DNA from: WHTX01 sp038255145
GTDB taxonomy: Bacteria > Actinomycetota > Acidimicrobiia > Acidimicrobiales > CAIXPF01
Length of the DNA: 38,603 nucleotides
Direction: 5' to 3'
Assembly: GCA_038255145.1 (NCBI GenBank)
Contig: JBBSLP010000061.1
Span: forward strand, 1 to 38,603
The first letter of the stretch is position 1, and every line of letters begins with the position of its first letter. The position numbers and the translations under genes are program-made. The notes under the pieces were generated by a model. The model did not search any database and was not told the DNA's origin. It was given only the letters and a program-made list of their open reading frames with translations. Of this stretch, positions 15,438-25,177 are shown piece by piece.

Positions 15438-15443
15438 ATGCTA
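15438..15443 (-). promoter_or_regulatory. TAGCAT -10-like hexamer, leaderless operon start
   Basis: On the minus strand TAGCAT ends 8 bases before GTG 15429, the first gene of the three-gene operon. Confidence 0.45.
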
Positions 15444-15526
15444 CCCAGCCTGTGGCGATCCCGAGGGTGTGCCGGCCGCCGATCCCCGGGCGTGGGTGCG
15501 GGCCCGTGCCCGGCCGGCGGGCCCCG

Positions 15527-16420
15527 TCAGCGGAAGTGGGAGCGCAGGGCCTGGATGTTGGCCACGTAGTCGACGGTGTCGTCGTACCAGCCGATGCGGT
15601 GCACAGCGTCGAGGCCCTGGTAGTAGCCGGCGATGGCATCGTCCTCGTTGCCGGCCGCTTCCATGAGGAAGCGCAGGTAGCGGGCGCTCATGCGCACGTT
15701 CTCCTCGGGCACCCCGGGGTCGAGGTGGGTGCCGCCGAGGAGCACGCCGTTGACGAACTCGACCGTGTCGGGCATGAGCTGGCCCAGGCCCAGGGCACCC
15801 ACCGACGACACGGCGTCGTTGTTCCAGCCCGACTCCTGGTACGTCAGCGCCTTCATCAGGTCGCGGGGCAGGCCGTTGGCGTCGGCCCAACGGTCGATCA
15901 CCGGAGCCAGCTCGACCAGGCTGCGGTCCTGGGCCCGGCGACCGAACAGGGAGGCGGGCAGGGACGCAGCCGCGTCGTCGGACGCGGGCACGCTGAGGAC
16001 CTGGCCGGCCACGATCAGGTTGGGGTTGTCGAGGTTGTTGGCCTGGGCCAGGGCGGTGACGCCCAGCCCCAGGTGGGAGGCGATGCTGCCCAGGGTGTCG
16101 CCGTCCGCCACCCGATAGACCGCGGCGCCCGACGCGGGGTCCGAGGTTGCCGAGGGCTCGAAGGACACAGCACCGTCGTCGGCGTCGTCGTCACCCTCGT
16201 CACCGCCAGGGACCTGGAGGACCTGGCCGATGCGCAGCAGATCGGGATCGTCCACGCCGTTCAGGGACGCGAGCTCGTCGGTGCTGGAGCCGAAGCGGGC
16301 GGCGATGTCCCACATGGTGTCGCCGGGGGCGACGGTGTAGTTGGCTGCCGCCACCACGGCGGTGGGGACGAGCAGGCCGGACAGACCGCAGATGGATGCC
16401 ACGATCACAGACTTCCGCAC
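15527..16420 (-). CDS. Secreted LysM - lytic transglycosylase-like cell wall hydrolase
   Basis: A 297-residue exported protein. It has an N-terminal signal peptide (basic MRK, hydrophobic 5-24), a LysM domain at about 28-71 (YTVAPGDTMWDIA...GQVLQVP), an acidic linker, a second LysM at about 102-145 (YRVADGDTLGSIA...GQVLSVP), and an SLT/goose-lysozyme-like catalytic domain from about 172. The likely catalytic glutamate is E196 in TYQESGW, followed by GALGLGQLMP. It should bind peptidoglycan by LysM and cleave glycan strands. GTG 16420 has GGAGG 5 bases upstream. Upstream lie a sigma-70-like promoter and a palindrome, making this one of the few genes here with a conventional leader of about 70 bases. 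Confidence 0.9.
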   Translation of the reverse strand: MRKSVIVASICGLSGLLVPTAVVAAANYTVAPGDTMWDIAARFGSSTDELASLNGVDDPDLLRIGQVLQVPGGDEGDDDADDGAVSFEPSATSDPASGAAVYRVADGDTLGSIASHLGLGVTALAQANNLDNPNLIVAGQVLSVPASDDAAASLPASLFGRRAQDRSLVELAPVIDRWADANGLPRDLMKALTYQESGWNNDAVSSVGALGLGQLMPDTVEFVNGVLLGGTHLDPGVPEENVRMSARYLRFLMEAAGNEDDAIAGYYQGLDAVHRIGWYDDTVDYVANIQALRSHFR

Positions 16421-16497
16421 GGGTACCTCCGCCAGCCGGACGCCCCCTCGTGGGTGGGATGGCGCGTTCGCCCTGGTCAGGACGGGCCGGTGCCTCC

Positions 16498-16527
16498 ACC
16501 ATACGGCCGCTCGTCATGGAATGACAA
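16498..16527 (-). promoter_or_regulatory. Promoter of the LysM/SLT gene with overlapping palindrome
   Basis: On the minus strand TTGTCA (complement of 16522-16527) and TATGGT (16498-16503) are separated by 18 bases, a good vegetative-type promoter. A perfect palindrome GTCAT-GGA-ATGAC at 16513-16525 overlaps the -35 element and the spacer, a position where a bound protein would block or modulate RNA polymerase. Confidence 0.5.
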
Positions 16528-16601
16528 GGATGTGACCACGTTTCGGGTGCTTTTGGCGCCGAATTGACCACCCACCGTGCTCGGAAGGGTCGAGTGGGCG
16601 G

Positions 16602-18215
<1,614 letters not shown>

Positions 18216-18223
18216 GGGCGCTC

Positions 18224-18229
18224 ACGTTA
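18224..18229 (-). promoter_or_regulatory. TAACGT -10-like hexamer, leaderless start of ThyX-like gene
   Basis: On the minus strand TAACGT ends 8 bases before GTG 18215. Confidence 0.45.
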
Positions 18230-18260
18230 GACGTCCACCCCTCGTTGGCCGCGGACCGTC

Positions 18261-18875
18261 TCAGACCACCGCCAGCAGGGCGTCGGGCTCACAGGTGACC
18301 TCGATGTGGCGGGCCCGACCCACCCGCTCCCCATCTAGCCACACGCCGACCGGACGGGTGAAACGAAGCTCGTGGCGGGCCGAGCGCCGCGTGCGCAGCC
18401 GGGGGTGGGGCAGGTGGTCGGCCGTGCGGCTGCGGCGACGGGCCTCGACGCGCTGGCGCAGTCCCAGCTCCCCTTCGGTGGCGTCGAGCAGGCCGTCGCC
18501 GGGGTGGGCCCGGGGACCGAGGTGCCACTCCCCCAGCCGATCGGCGTTCATGATCACGGCGAATGGTCCTCGCCACCCTCGCCGGCGGGCCACCAGGTGG
18601 GCCACGAACCACCGGGGCTCACCCCCGTCCAGGACCACCCGGGCAGCGTCGACGGGCAGGCGCACGGCGTCGGGACCGGCCAGTCGGGCGGCGTCCCCCC
18701 TGCCCCCCACCGTGTGGCACAGGTCGCCACCCAACAAGCCCAGCTCGCGTGGCTGTCGACCGGCCCCGCGGGCCTGCTCGAGCTCGGCCCGGGCCTCGGC
18801 GTCGGTCGCCACCACCAGGCCCGAAGGAGCGAGGGGTCCGGGCGAGCCCCACTCCCCTCCCTTGCGGATGCTCAC
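18261..18875 (-). CDS. Short diacylglycerol-kinase/YegS-like protein
   Basis: A 204-residue protein whose C-terminal part resembles the second domain of YegS/DgkB-type lipid kinases: a MNADRLGEWHLGPRAHPGDGLLD segment, a strand-rich core, and a near-terminal VWLDGERVG (the family often has DGE at this position). The N-terminal part has LGLLGGDLCHTVGG, which might be a degenerate nucleotide loop, but no GGDGT is present and the usual first domain is much shortened. It is therefore probably a non-catalytic or specialised member. GTG 18875 overlaps the helY stop as GTGA, so it is the last gene of the tat-helY operon. The assignment is by pattern only. Confidence 0.45.
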   Translation of the reverse strand: MSIRKGGEWGSPGPLAPSGLVVATDAEARAELEQARGAGRQPRELGLLGGDLCHTVGGRGDAARLAGPDAVRLPVDAARVVLDGGEPRWFVAHLVARRRGWRGPFAVIMNADRLGEWHLGPRAHPGDGLLDATEGELGLRQRVEARRRSRTADHLPHPRLRTRRSARHELRFTRPVGVWLDGERVGRARHIEVTCEPDALLAVV

Positions 18876-21733
18876 GCCCGGTCGGGGCCGCCTCCGGCGG
18901 CGTCTTCGGCGACGGCGGCGGGAGCGACGACGGCGGCAGGAGCGACGACGACCTCGACGCCGAAGGGCATGTGGTCGCCGATCTCGAAGGCCAGGTGATC
19001 GCCGAGCTCGTCCTCGGGATCGTCGTCGTTGAAGGCGGGGTCGGCCACGGCGACGTCGATGATGGACGACGCCGCCACCACCCCCCGGAACAGCCGCTCG
19101 GCGGCGGCGCCGGCGGTGTCAGCCGTGGCGGGGTCAGGAGCGAGCTCGGACAGCTGGCGGCACAGGTCGAGCAGTTGCTTGACGTTGCGCACGAAGTCTC
19201 CACCCGAGACCTCCTCGTCCTCGAGGACGTCGTCGAGCTTGCCGCCCGAGGCCCAGGCGTAGGCCAGCCCGGCGAAGGTGGCATCGGGCTCCCGGGTGGT
19301 GGGCAGGCGGCCCCGCTGCTCGTCCTTGTTCAGCCGGGCCGTCATGTCCAGCAGGGCCCGGTAGCTGTCCCGGGAGCGGGCCGAGGGCATCCACGTCTGC
19401 TGGGGCAGGGTGCGCGAGCGGTGCTCGTAGGAGAAGCAGCTGGCCAGGGCGGCGAAGGTGGCGGGGTCGAGGTGGTCGAGCAGGCCGGTGGTCAGGGCCT
19501 CGACGACGAGGAGGTCACACTCGTGGTAGCAGCGGGCCAGCAGGTGTCCCCGCTCGGTCAGCCGCCAGCCGTCCACGTAGCCCCACTGGTCCAACAGCTC
19601 GAGCAGGCGTCGGAAGTGGCGGCCCACGGTGTCGGTCACCCCGTCGACGCGTCGGCCGAGCTCACCCACCTCTCGCTCGACGCGCTCGATGCGGGCCAAC
19701 TGGCGCAGGGCGGCGTCGATGTCGGGGTGATCAGCCAGGGGGTGGGCGGCCACGGCCTGCCACAACGCCGCCACCCGGGCTTCAGCCGGTCGGGCCAGCT
19801 CGAGGGCGACCTCACCGCCCCGGCCGGGTCGCGACCTACGGGGCCCACCCGTGAGCTGGGCCCTGCTCATGCGGCGCACGACCTCGTCCTGGAAGTGGCG
19901 GTTGTTGGGGGCGTAGGGGCGGGGCAGTTCGATCTCGCCCAGCCGGGTGGGCTCGTGCTCGAAGTCGTCGGCCAGCACCTGGACCAGCCGACGCGACGGG
20001 GTCAGGGCCTTGAGGCGCACCGCGCCCGAACGGCGCTGGCCCACGGAGACGACGACGGCGGGGCCCCCACCGTGGCGCTCGAGGCGGATGACGGCACCGG
20101 GTTCCAGCCCGGCCACGGCTTCTTCGATGGTGCGGCGGGTGGCGTGGCGGGGTGAGCCGGCCTCCGTCGCGTCGCGCCGGGCCGTGCGGTAGGCGGCCAC
20201 CTCGGCCGCAGGCAGGGTCAGGTCCTCCTGCAGGCGGCCGAGCAGTTCGCGTCGCTCCCGCAGGCGCTGTTCGACCTGCACCACCGACCGATCGGCCTGG
20301 TACTGGGCGAAGGAGCGGTTCAACAGCTGGACGGCCTCGTCCTCGTCGTAGCGACGGACCAGGTTGGCGGCCATGTTGAAGGTGGGGCGGAAGGCCGAGC
20401 GCAGCAGGAACGAGCGGCTGGCGGCCAGGGTGGCCACGTCGCTGAAGCCGACGAAGGGCGACCACAGCACCACGGCGTGGCCCACGGGGTCGATGCCCCG
20501 ACGCCCGGCCCGGCCCGTGAGCTGGGTGTACTCACCGGGGTTGAGGTTCTCGTGGCGCTCGCCGTTGTACTTGGACAGCTTCTCGATGACCACGGTGCGG
20601 GCGGGCATGTTGATGCCCAGGGCCAGGGTCTCCGTGGCGAAGACCACCTTGACCAGCCCTTCGGTGAAGCAGGCCTCGACCGTCTCCTTGAAGGGGGGCA
20701 CCATGCCCGCGTGGTGGGCGGCGACACCGGCCTCGAGGCCGGCGATGAAGCGGGGCCAACCCAGCACGTCGAGGTCCCCGGCGGACAGGCCCCGGGTGTG
20801 CTCCTCGGCGATGGCCCGCACCCGCTCCCGCTCGTCGGGGGTGGTCAGCCGCACCCCGGCGGTGAGGCACGCGTGAGCGGCGTCGTCACAGGCGGCCCGG
20901 CTGAAGATGAAGTAGATGGCCGGCACCAGGTCGCGGGCGGCCAGTTCCTCGACCACCTCGACCCGACGGGGGGTGGCGAAGCGGGACCGGGGGCGGGGCC
21001 CGCCTCGGCCGCGCACGCCGGGCATGTCGCCCTCGAATCGCCGCCCCTCGGGGTTGGGCCGCCCGTCGACCAGGGTGGGGATGACGTGGAGGCGCCCTGT
21101 ACCCCGGTCGGCCACCATGAACAGGTGCTCGAGCTCGACGGGGCGCTCGGTCTCCACGACCACGTCGCACGAGCCCCGCACCAGGCCGATCCAGTCGGCC
21201 AGCTCCTGGGCGTTGGACACGGTGGCCGAAAGGCACACCAGCCGCACCTGGGGCGGGGCGTGGATGATGACCTCTTCCCACACCGGGCCCCGGTAGGCGT
21301 CCTGCAGGTAGTGGACCTCGTCGAGCACCACCCACGACAGCTGCTTCAGCGCCGGGGACCCGGCGTAGATCATGTTGCGCAGCACCTCGGTGGTCATGAC
21401 CACCACGGGGGCGTCGCCGTTGATGGCGTTGTCACCGGTCAGCAGGCCGACGCGGGCGTGGCCGTAGCGGCGGACCAGGTCGCCGTACTTCTGGTTGGAC
21501 AGGGCCTTGATGGGGGTGGTGTAGAAGACCCGGCTCCCCTCGGCCAGGGCCAGGGCCACGGCGTGTTCGGCCACCACCGTCTTGCCCGACCCCGTCGGTG
21601 CGGCCACGAGCACGGAGCGACCCGCGTCGAGCGAGGCGATGGCCTTGTGCTGGAAGGGGTCGAGCTCGAAGCCATGATCCGGTACCGGGGCCCCGAGGGG
21701 GACCCGGCCCCCGCCGGAAGCGGGGAGGGTCAC
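18872..21733 (-). CDS. helY: HelY-type Ski2/Mtr4-like ATP-dependent RNA helicase
   Basis: A 953-residue superfamily 2 helicase of the Ski2/Mtr4 type. Walker A APTGSGKT is at 45-52, TPIKALSNQKY follows as motif Ia, the DEVH box is at 138-141, SATVSN is motif III, and the second RecA domain ends in QLTGRAGRRGID. A C-terminal DSHCT-like helical domain follows (ALTTGLLDHLDPATFAALASCFSYE...), then a poly-Ala/Val tail. In Mycobacterium tuberculosis helY sits in the same place next to tatC, tatA and pafCBA, supporting orthology. It probably unwinds structured RNA. GTG 21733 overlaps the tatC stop by 4 bases. Confidence 0.92.
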   Translation of the reverse strand: MTLPASGGGRVPLGAPVPDHGFELDPFQHKAIASLDAGRSVLVAAPTGSGKTVVAEHAVALALAEGSRVFYTTPIKALSNQKYGDLVRRYGHARVGLLTGDNAINGDAPVVVMTTEVLRNMIYAGSPALKQLSWVVLDEVHYLQDAYRGPVWEEVIIHAPPQVRLVCLSATVSNAQELADWIGLVRGSCDVVVETERPVELEHLFMVADRGTGRLHVIPTLVDGRPNPEGRRFEGDMPGVRGRGGPRPRSRFATPRRVEVVEELAARDLVPAIYFIFSRAACDDAAHACLTAGVRLTTPDERERVRAIAEEHTRGLSAGDLDVLGWPRFIAGLEAGVAAHHAGMVPPFKETVEACFTEGLVKVVFATETLALGINMPARTVVIEKLSKYNGERHENLNPGEYTQLTGRAGRRGIDPVGHAVVLWSPFVGFSDVATLAASRSFLLRSAFRPTFNMAANLVRRYDEDEAVQLLNRSFAQYQADRSVVQVEQRLRERRELLGRLQEDLTLPAAEVAAYRTARRDATEAGSPRHATRRTIEEAVAGLEPGAVIRLERHGGGPAVVVSVGQRRSGAVRLKALTPSRRLVQVLADDFEHEPTRLGEIELPRPYAPNNRHFQDEVVRRMSRAQLTGGPRRSRPGRGGEVALELARPAEARVAALWQAVAAHPLADHPDIDAALRQLARIERVEREVGELGRRVDGVTDTVGRHFRRLLELLDQWGYVDGWRLTERGHLLARCYHECDLLVVEALTTGLLDHLDPATFAALASCFSYEHRSRTLPQQTWMPSARSRDSYRALLDMTARLNKDEQRGRLPTTREPDATFAGLAYAWASGGKLDDVLEDEEVSGGDFVRNVKQLLDLCRQLSELAPDPATADTAGAAAERLFRGVVAASSIIDVAVADPAFNDDDPEDELGDHLAFEIGDHMPFGVEVVVAPAAVVAPAAVAEDAAGGGPDRA

Positions 21734-22524
21734 GCGGTGGCCGCCGGCTCTTCGTCGCGGGCTTTGCGGCGCCGGGCGGCGATCTTCCCGATGACGATGG
21801 ACATCTCGTAGAAGAGGTACATGGGGACGGCCAGGGCGGCGAGGCTGATGGGGTCACCGCTGGGAGTGAGCACGGCCACGGCCACGGTGATGCCCACCGC
21901 GGCCCAGCGCCGGTAGCGGCCCAGCTGCTGAGGCGTCACCAGGCGCGCCAGCTGGAGGAACACCAGGAGTATGGGGAACTCGAAGCCGATCCCGAACGCC
22001 ACCATCATCTTGACGATCAGGTTGACGTACTTGTCCGGTGTGTAGAACTGGTTGAAGGTGCCGCCACCGATGCTGATGAGGAAGTCCAGCGCCTTGGGAA
22101 GGGTCCACAGGGCCAGGCCGGCACCGAGGATGAACAGCAGCACCCCGGAGAACACGAAGGGCAGCGCCAGCTTCTTCTCACGGGGGTACAGGCCCGGCGT
22201 GATGAACTTCCACAGCTGGTAGAGCAGCACGGGCATGGCCAGGGCGATGCCCCCGTACCCGGCGAACGTCATGCGAGTGGCCAGACCCTGCAGGGGGTCG
22301 GTCTGGATGATGGCGCAGTCGCGGCCCTCGACGCAGTTGTCCTGCAGCACGGTGAACATCCACCGGAACACCGGGACGTAGACGAACCACATGATGGTGG
22401 CGCCTATGGCCAGTCCCACCGCGCACTTGAAGATGCGTGAGCGAAGCTCGCCCAGGTGCTCCATGAGGGTCATGGAGGTGAGCTCGAGGTCGGCGGGACC
22501 TTCCGGGGTGGGCACGGCGCTCAT
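21730..22524 (-). CDS. tatC: Twin-arginine translocase subunit TatC
   Basis: A 264-residue polytopic membrane protein with six predicted helices. The N-terminal motif SMTLMEHLGELRSRI contains the conserved signal-peptide-binding residues (HLxELRxR), FITPGLYPREKK is the conserved second cytoplasmic loop, and VAFGIGFEFPILL holds the conserved FExP-type element. TatC recognises twin-arginine signal peptides of folded substrates. ATG 22524 overlaps the tatA/B stop as ATGA, and its own stop overlaps helY, so export and helicase genes are translationally coupled. Confidence 0.97.
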   Translation of the reverse strand: MSAVPTPEGPADLELTSMTLMEHLGELRSRIFKCAVGLAIGATIMWFVYVPVFRWMFTVLQDNCVEGRDCAIIQTDPLQGLATRMTFAGYGGIALAMPVLLYQLWKFITPGLYPREKKLALPFVFSGVLLFILGAGLALWTLPKALDFLISIGGGTFNQFYTPDKYVNLIVKMMVAFGIGFEFPILLVFLQLARLVTPQQLGRYRRWAAVGITVAVAVLTPSGDPISLAALAVPMYLFYEMSIVIGKIAARRRKARDEEPAATA

Positions 22525-22991
22525 GCGCTGCGCTCCTCGGCCCCGTCGGTGGTGCCGTTGGTCGCGGCGCCGTTGATGGCCGACGCGTTGGTGGGAGCAC
22601 CGTTGGTCGAGGGGGCTTCGGTGACGGGTTCGGGCACCGTGGTCTCCGGAGCCACCGGCTCGGCTTCGACGGGGTCGGGCACGACGACCTCGGCCGCAGG
22701 CTCGCTCACGGCCAGGGCCTCGCCCCCGTCAACCGGGAGCGTCGCCTCGGGGGGGAGGGTCGCACCCCCCTCGATGGCGGTGAGCTGGGGCCGCGAGTCC
22801 GGCTTCATGGGCGGGGGCTTGGGCTCCTCGAGGGCGTCCTTGATCTCGCGCTGGAAGCTGTTGGACAGATCCTTCAGCTGGGCCATGGCCTTGCCCAACT
22901 TGCGAGCGGCGTCCGGCAACCGCTCGGGACCGAGCACGAGGAGCGCCATCACCAGGATGAGGACCAACTCGCCCCCGGTGATGTTGAACAT
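22521..22991 (-). CDS. Twin-arginine translocase subunit TatA/TatB
   Basis: A 156-residue protein with one N-terminal membrane helix (residues 5-20), a hinge, an amphipathic helix (DAARKLGKAMAQLKDLSNSFQ) and a long Pro/Glu/Val-rich disordered tail. The hinge reads LGPERLPDAARKLGKA; GPERLP is the TatB signature, whereas TatA usually has a phenylalanine-glycine hinge (FG) followed by KKLP. In Mycobacterium the gene in this position is called tatA. By motif this one is TatB-like, so a true TatA may lie elsewhere. ATG 22991 lies 7 bases after TAAGAT, suggesting a leaderless operon start. Confidence 0.9.
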   Translation of the reverse strand: MFNITGGELVLILVMALLVLGPERLPDAARKLGKAMAQLKDLSNSFQREIKDALEEPKPPPMKPDSRPQLTAIEGGATLPPEATLPVDGGEALAVSEPAAEVVVPDPVEAEPVAPETTVPEPVTEAPSTNGAPTNASAINGAATNGTTDGAEERSA

Positions 22992-22998
22992 GGGCGTG

Positions 22999-23004
22999 AT
23001 CTTA
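22999..23004 (-). promoter_or_regulatory. TAAGAT -10-like hexamer, leaderless tat operon start
   Basis: On the minus strand TAAGAT ends 7 bases before ATG 22991. It would drive tatA/B, tatC, helY and the kinase-like gene as one transcript. Confidence 0.5.
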
Positions 23005-23063
23005 CCCGGGGCGCCCGGCCAGACCGGAGCAGTCGGTGGACGAGCGATGCCGTCCGCCCCTGC

Positions 23064-23402
23064 TCAGCCGTGTCGGAGCAAACCCTCGACGGCGGCGGCG
23101 AAGCGCACCTCGTCGGCCAGGAGGTCATGGCACTCCAACAGCTCGTCGTGGGTGAGCGGCCCGCCGTGACCCCGGGGCTCGCGCAGCTCGGCGGGAAGGC
23201 GCCAGTGCGACAGCTCGACACCGGCCGCCACCAGGAGGTCCACCACCCGGGACTCGGCCGGCTTCACCTCGACCATGCGGCACGCCGGGCAGCGGAAGCT
23301 GTAGCTGCCCTGGTTGTCGTCATCGCAGACCCGGACGCGGACGTCGTCCGCCCCCAGGTCGACATCGCCGCAGCTCGTACAAGTGGCTCGGATCGAAGGC
23401 AT
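23064..23402 (-). CDS. Small zinc-binding-like conserved protein
   Basis: A 112-residue protein. The first third contains paired cysteines CTSCG near residue 8 and FRCPAC near 38, a four-cysteine zinc knuckle with beta strands between. The rest is helical (VVDLLVAAGVELSHWRLPAEL...LTHDELLECHDLLADE) with no recognised family. ATG 23402 follows GGAG by about 5 bases, so it has a leader. It is upstream of the tat operon, about 60 bases before the TAAGAT hexamer. Function unknown; a nucleic-acid or regulatory role is guesswork. Confidence 0.7.
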   Translation of the reverse strand: MPSIRATCTSCGDVDLGADDVRVRVCDDDNQGSYSFRCPACRMVEVKPAESRVVDLLVAAGVELSHWRLPAELREPRGHGGPLTHDELLECHDLLADEVRFAAAVEGLLRHG

Positions 23403-23586
23403 CGGTGCTCCGCAGGGTTCAAGGGGGCTTCGGTCGGGGTTCGTGGTGGCCGGATGCCGACGGTGCGCCTCCGGCCGCCGTCGGTACATGGACCTTCAGT
23501 CCCCCGTGCCGGCCCGGTCCCCGGCGTCCAGGTGGCCGCCCCTTGTTGCCCGCCCCTTGTTGCCCGCGGCCGGCTGTCGGGCCAGG

Positions 23587-24315
23587 ATGCTGGCCGTGGC
23601 GACCCGACTGCCTTCGCTGCACCACCCCCGCATCGCCTTCGCCCACCGCGGGGCGCGGGCCCACGCCGCGGAGAACACCCTCGACGCCTTCGTGCTCGGC
23701 CTGCGCCTGGGGGCCAACGGCCTGGAGAGCGACGCCTGGCTCACCGCCGACGGCCAGGTCGTGCTCGTCCACGACGGCTACCTGGGCGGCGCCCTGCGGC
23801 GCCGGGCCATCAGCTCGTTCGACCGGTCCCAGCTACCCGGGCACATCCCCACCCTGGCCGAGCTGTACGCCACGTGCGGCACCGCCTTCGAGCTGTCGCT
23901 CGACCTCAAGGACCCGGCCACCGTGCAGGGCGTCCTCGACGTGGCCCGAGCGGCAGGGGGCGGGGCCGAGGAGCGGTTGTGGCTGTGCCACGACGACTGG
24001 AACCTGGTGGCGACGTGGCGCTCGCTGACCGACCGCGCCCGGTTGGTGGATTCGACCCGGCTCAAGGCCATGGGCGGTGGGCCCGAGCGTCGGGCCGCCC
24101 AACTGCAATCGGTGGGGATCGACGCCGTCAACATGCGCGAGACCGACTGGAGCCCGGGCCTGGTCACCCTGTTCCACCGCTTCGACCGCTTCGCCCTGGC
24201 CTGGGACGCCCAGCACGAGCGGGTCATCAGCGAGCTGCTGGGAGCGGGCGTGGACGGCATCTACTCCGACCACGTCGACCGCCTCGTGTCCGCCTTCGAG
24301 CGCCACGGGGCCTGA
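23587..24315 (+). CDS. Glycerophosphodiester phosphodiesterase family protein
   Basis: A 242-residue TIM-barrel GDPD. The family motif reads AHRGARAHAAENTLDAF, giving H20, R21, E29 and N30, followed by LESDAWLTADGQVVLVHDG with metal ligands E47 and D49 and catalytic H62. The usual proline of PENT is alanine. It would cleave glycerophosphodiesters to glycerol-3-phosphate and an alcohol, fitting the glpD gene elsewhere in the window. ATG 23587 or GTG 23596 could be the start. There is no signal peptide, so it is probably cytoplasmic. It is convergent with the signal peptidase gene. Confidence 0.88.
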   Translation: MLAVATRLPSLHHPRIAFAHRGARAHAAENTLDAFVLGLRLGANGLESDAWLTADGQVVLVHDGYLGGALRRRAISSFDRSQLPGHIPTLAELYATCGTAFELSLDLKDPATVQGVLDVARAAGGGAEERLWLCHDDWNLVATWRSLTDRARLVDSTRLKAMGGGPERRAAQLQSVGIDAVNMRETDWSPGLVTLFHRFDRFALAWDAQHERVISELLGAGVDGIYSDHVDRLVSAFERHGA

Positions 24316-24326
24316 CGCCCGCCGAC

Positions 24327-24341
24327 GCCCGGCCGCCGGGC
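24327..24341. terminator. Short GC hairpin between convergent genes
   Basis: GCCCGG-CCG-CCGGGC forms a 6-bp stem with a 3-base loop between the ends of the GDPD and signal peptidase genes. No U-tract follows. Confidence 0.35.
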
Positions 24342-24345
24342 CCGG

Positions 24346-25149
24346 TCAGAACAGCTCGAGTGCGCCCGGTGGCCACACCCGGGCGAAGGCCCGCCCGATG
24401 ATGTAGCTCTCGTCGAGGGGCCCGAAGACGCGGCTGTCCCGCGAGTTGCCGCGGTTGTCGCCCATGACCCACACCTGGTCGTTGCCCAGGGTGATGCGGG
24501 GGAACTCCCCGGTGCTCACCCCGGCGGGCAGGTAGCTCTCGGGGATGCTCTGCCCGTCGACCAGCACCACACCGCCGCGACCCTCGACGGTCTCACCGGG
24601 TAGGCCGACGACCCGTTTGATCAGGTCCGAGTCGTCCCCCGGGCTCTGGGCCGCGGGAGGGCGGTGGAACACGACCAGATCGCCACGGTCCACGTCGTGG
24701 AGCTGGTAGCTGAGCTTGTTGACCAGCACCCGGTCCCCGATCTTGAGGGTGGGCACCATGGATTCGGAGGGGATCATGAAGGCCTGGAACAGCAGCAGCT
24801 TGACGATCAGGGCCACCACGAGGGCGCCGGCCACCACGGCCGTCCACTGCAGCACGTCACGGGTCGTGCTGGGCCCGTCGGGCCCGGCCCGGGGGGTGGG
24901 GTCCAGCGGTGACGGCGGCCGGGGCGCGCCCAGGCGACGACCGCGCACCACGGGGGGAACCGGAGGGAGCACCCCAGGCGCGGCGATGTCGGGCCCAGCC
25001 ACCCGGTAGGGGTCGGGGGTGGCCATGGGAGCGGCGGGCGCTCGACCGTCGGCAGCCGATGCTGGCGCCGCCGACGCCATCGTGCCACCCTCGCCGGCCG
25101 GTCGCCCGGGCGCCACGGCCCCCTGGAGGAGGCGTCGCGGGTCGATCAC
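24346..25149 (-). CDS. lepB: Signal peptidase I
   Basis: A 267-residue S26A signal peptidase. After a long Pro/Ala-rich cytoplasmic segment (residues 1-97) comes a single membrane helix (about 100-122) and the catalytic domain facing outward. The motif MIPSESMVPTL gives nucleophile S130; DLIKRVVGLPGE gives general base K178; the end contains VWVMGDNRGNSRDSR. It removes signal peptides from exported proteins. GTG 25149 is 9 bases after a TAGGCT hexamer; an internal ATG at residue 24 is an alternative start. It follows pafC by 28 bases on the same strand. Confidence 0.95.
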   Translation of the reverse strand: MIDPRRLLQGAVAPGRPAGEGGTMASAAPASAADGRAPAAPMATPDPYRVAGPDIAAPGVLPPVPPVVRGRRLGAPRPPSPLDPTPRAGPDGPSTTRDVLQWTAVVAGALVVALIVKLLLFQAFMIPSESMVPTLKIGDRVLVNKLSYQLHDVDRGDLVVFHRPPAAQSPGDDSDLIKRVVGLPGETVEGRGGVVLVDGQSIPESYLPAGVSTGEFPRITLGNDQVWVMGDNRGNSRDSRVFGPLDESYIIGRAFARVWPPGALELF

Positions 25150-25158
25150 GTCGCTCGG

Positions 25159-25164
25159 AGCCTA
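25159..25164 (-). promoter_or_regulatory. TAGGCT -10-like hexamer before lepB
   Basis: On the minus strand TAGGCT ends 9 bases before GTG 25149, in the short gap after pafC. Confidence 0.4.
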
Positions 25165-25177
25165 TCCCCGTCCGCCG

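Noticed and set aside
15419..15443. TTGTCGGTC on the plus strand resembling the PafBC-dependent RecA-NDp -35 element
   Set aside because: No TANNNT lies 8 bases downstream, and it falls inside the start region of a minus-strand gene. I saw no convincing PafBC-type promoter anywhere in the window.
16421..16497. Possible c-di-AMP riboswitch upstream of the LysM gene
   Set aside because: Leaders of actinobacterial wall hydrolases can carry one, but this leader is only about 70 bases and shows none of the conserved ydaO-type segments I would expect.
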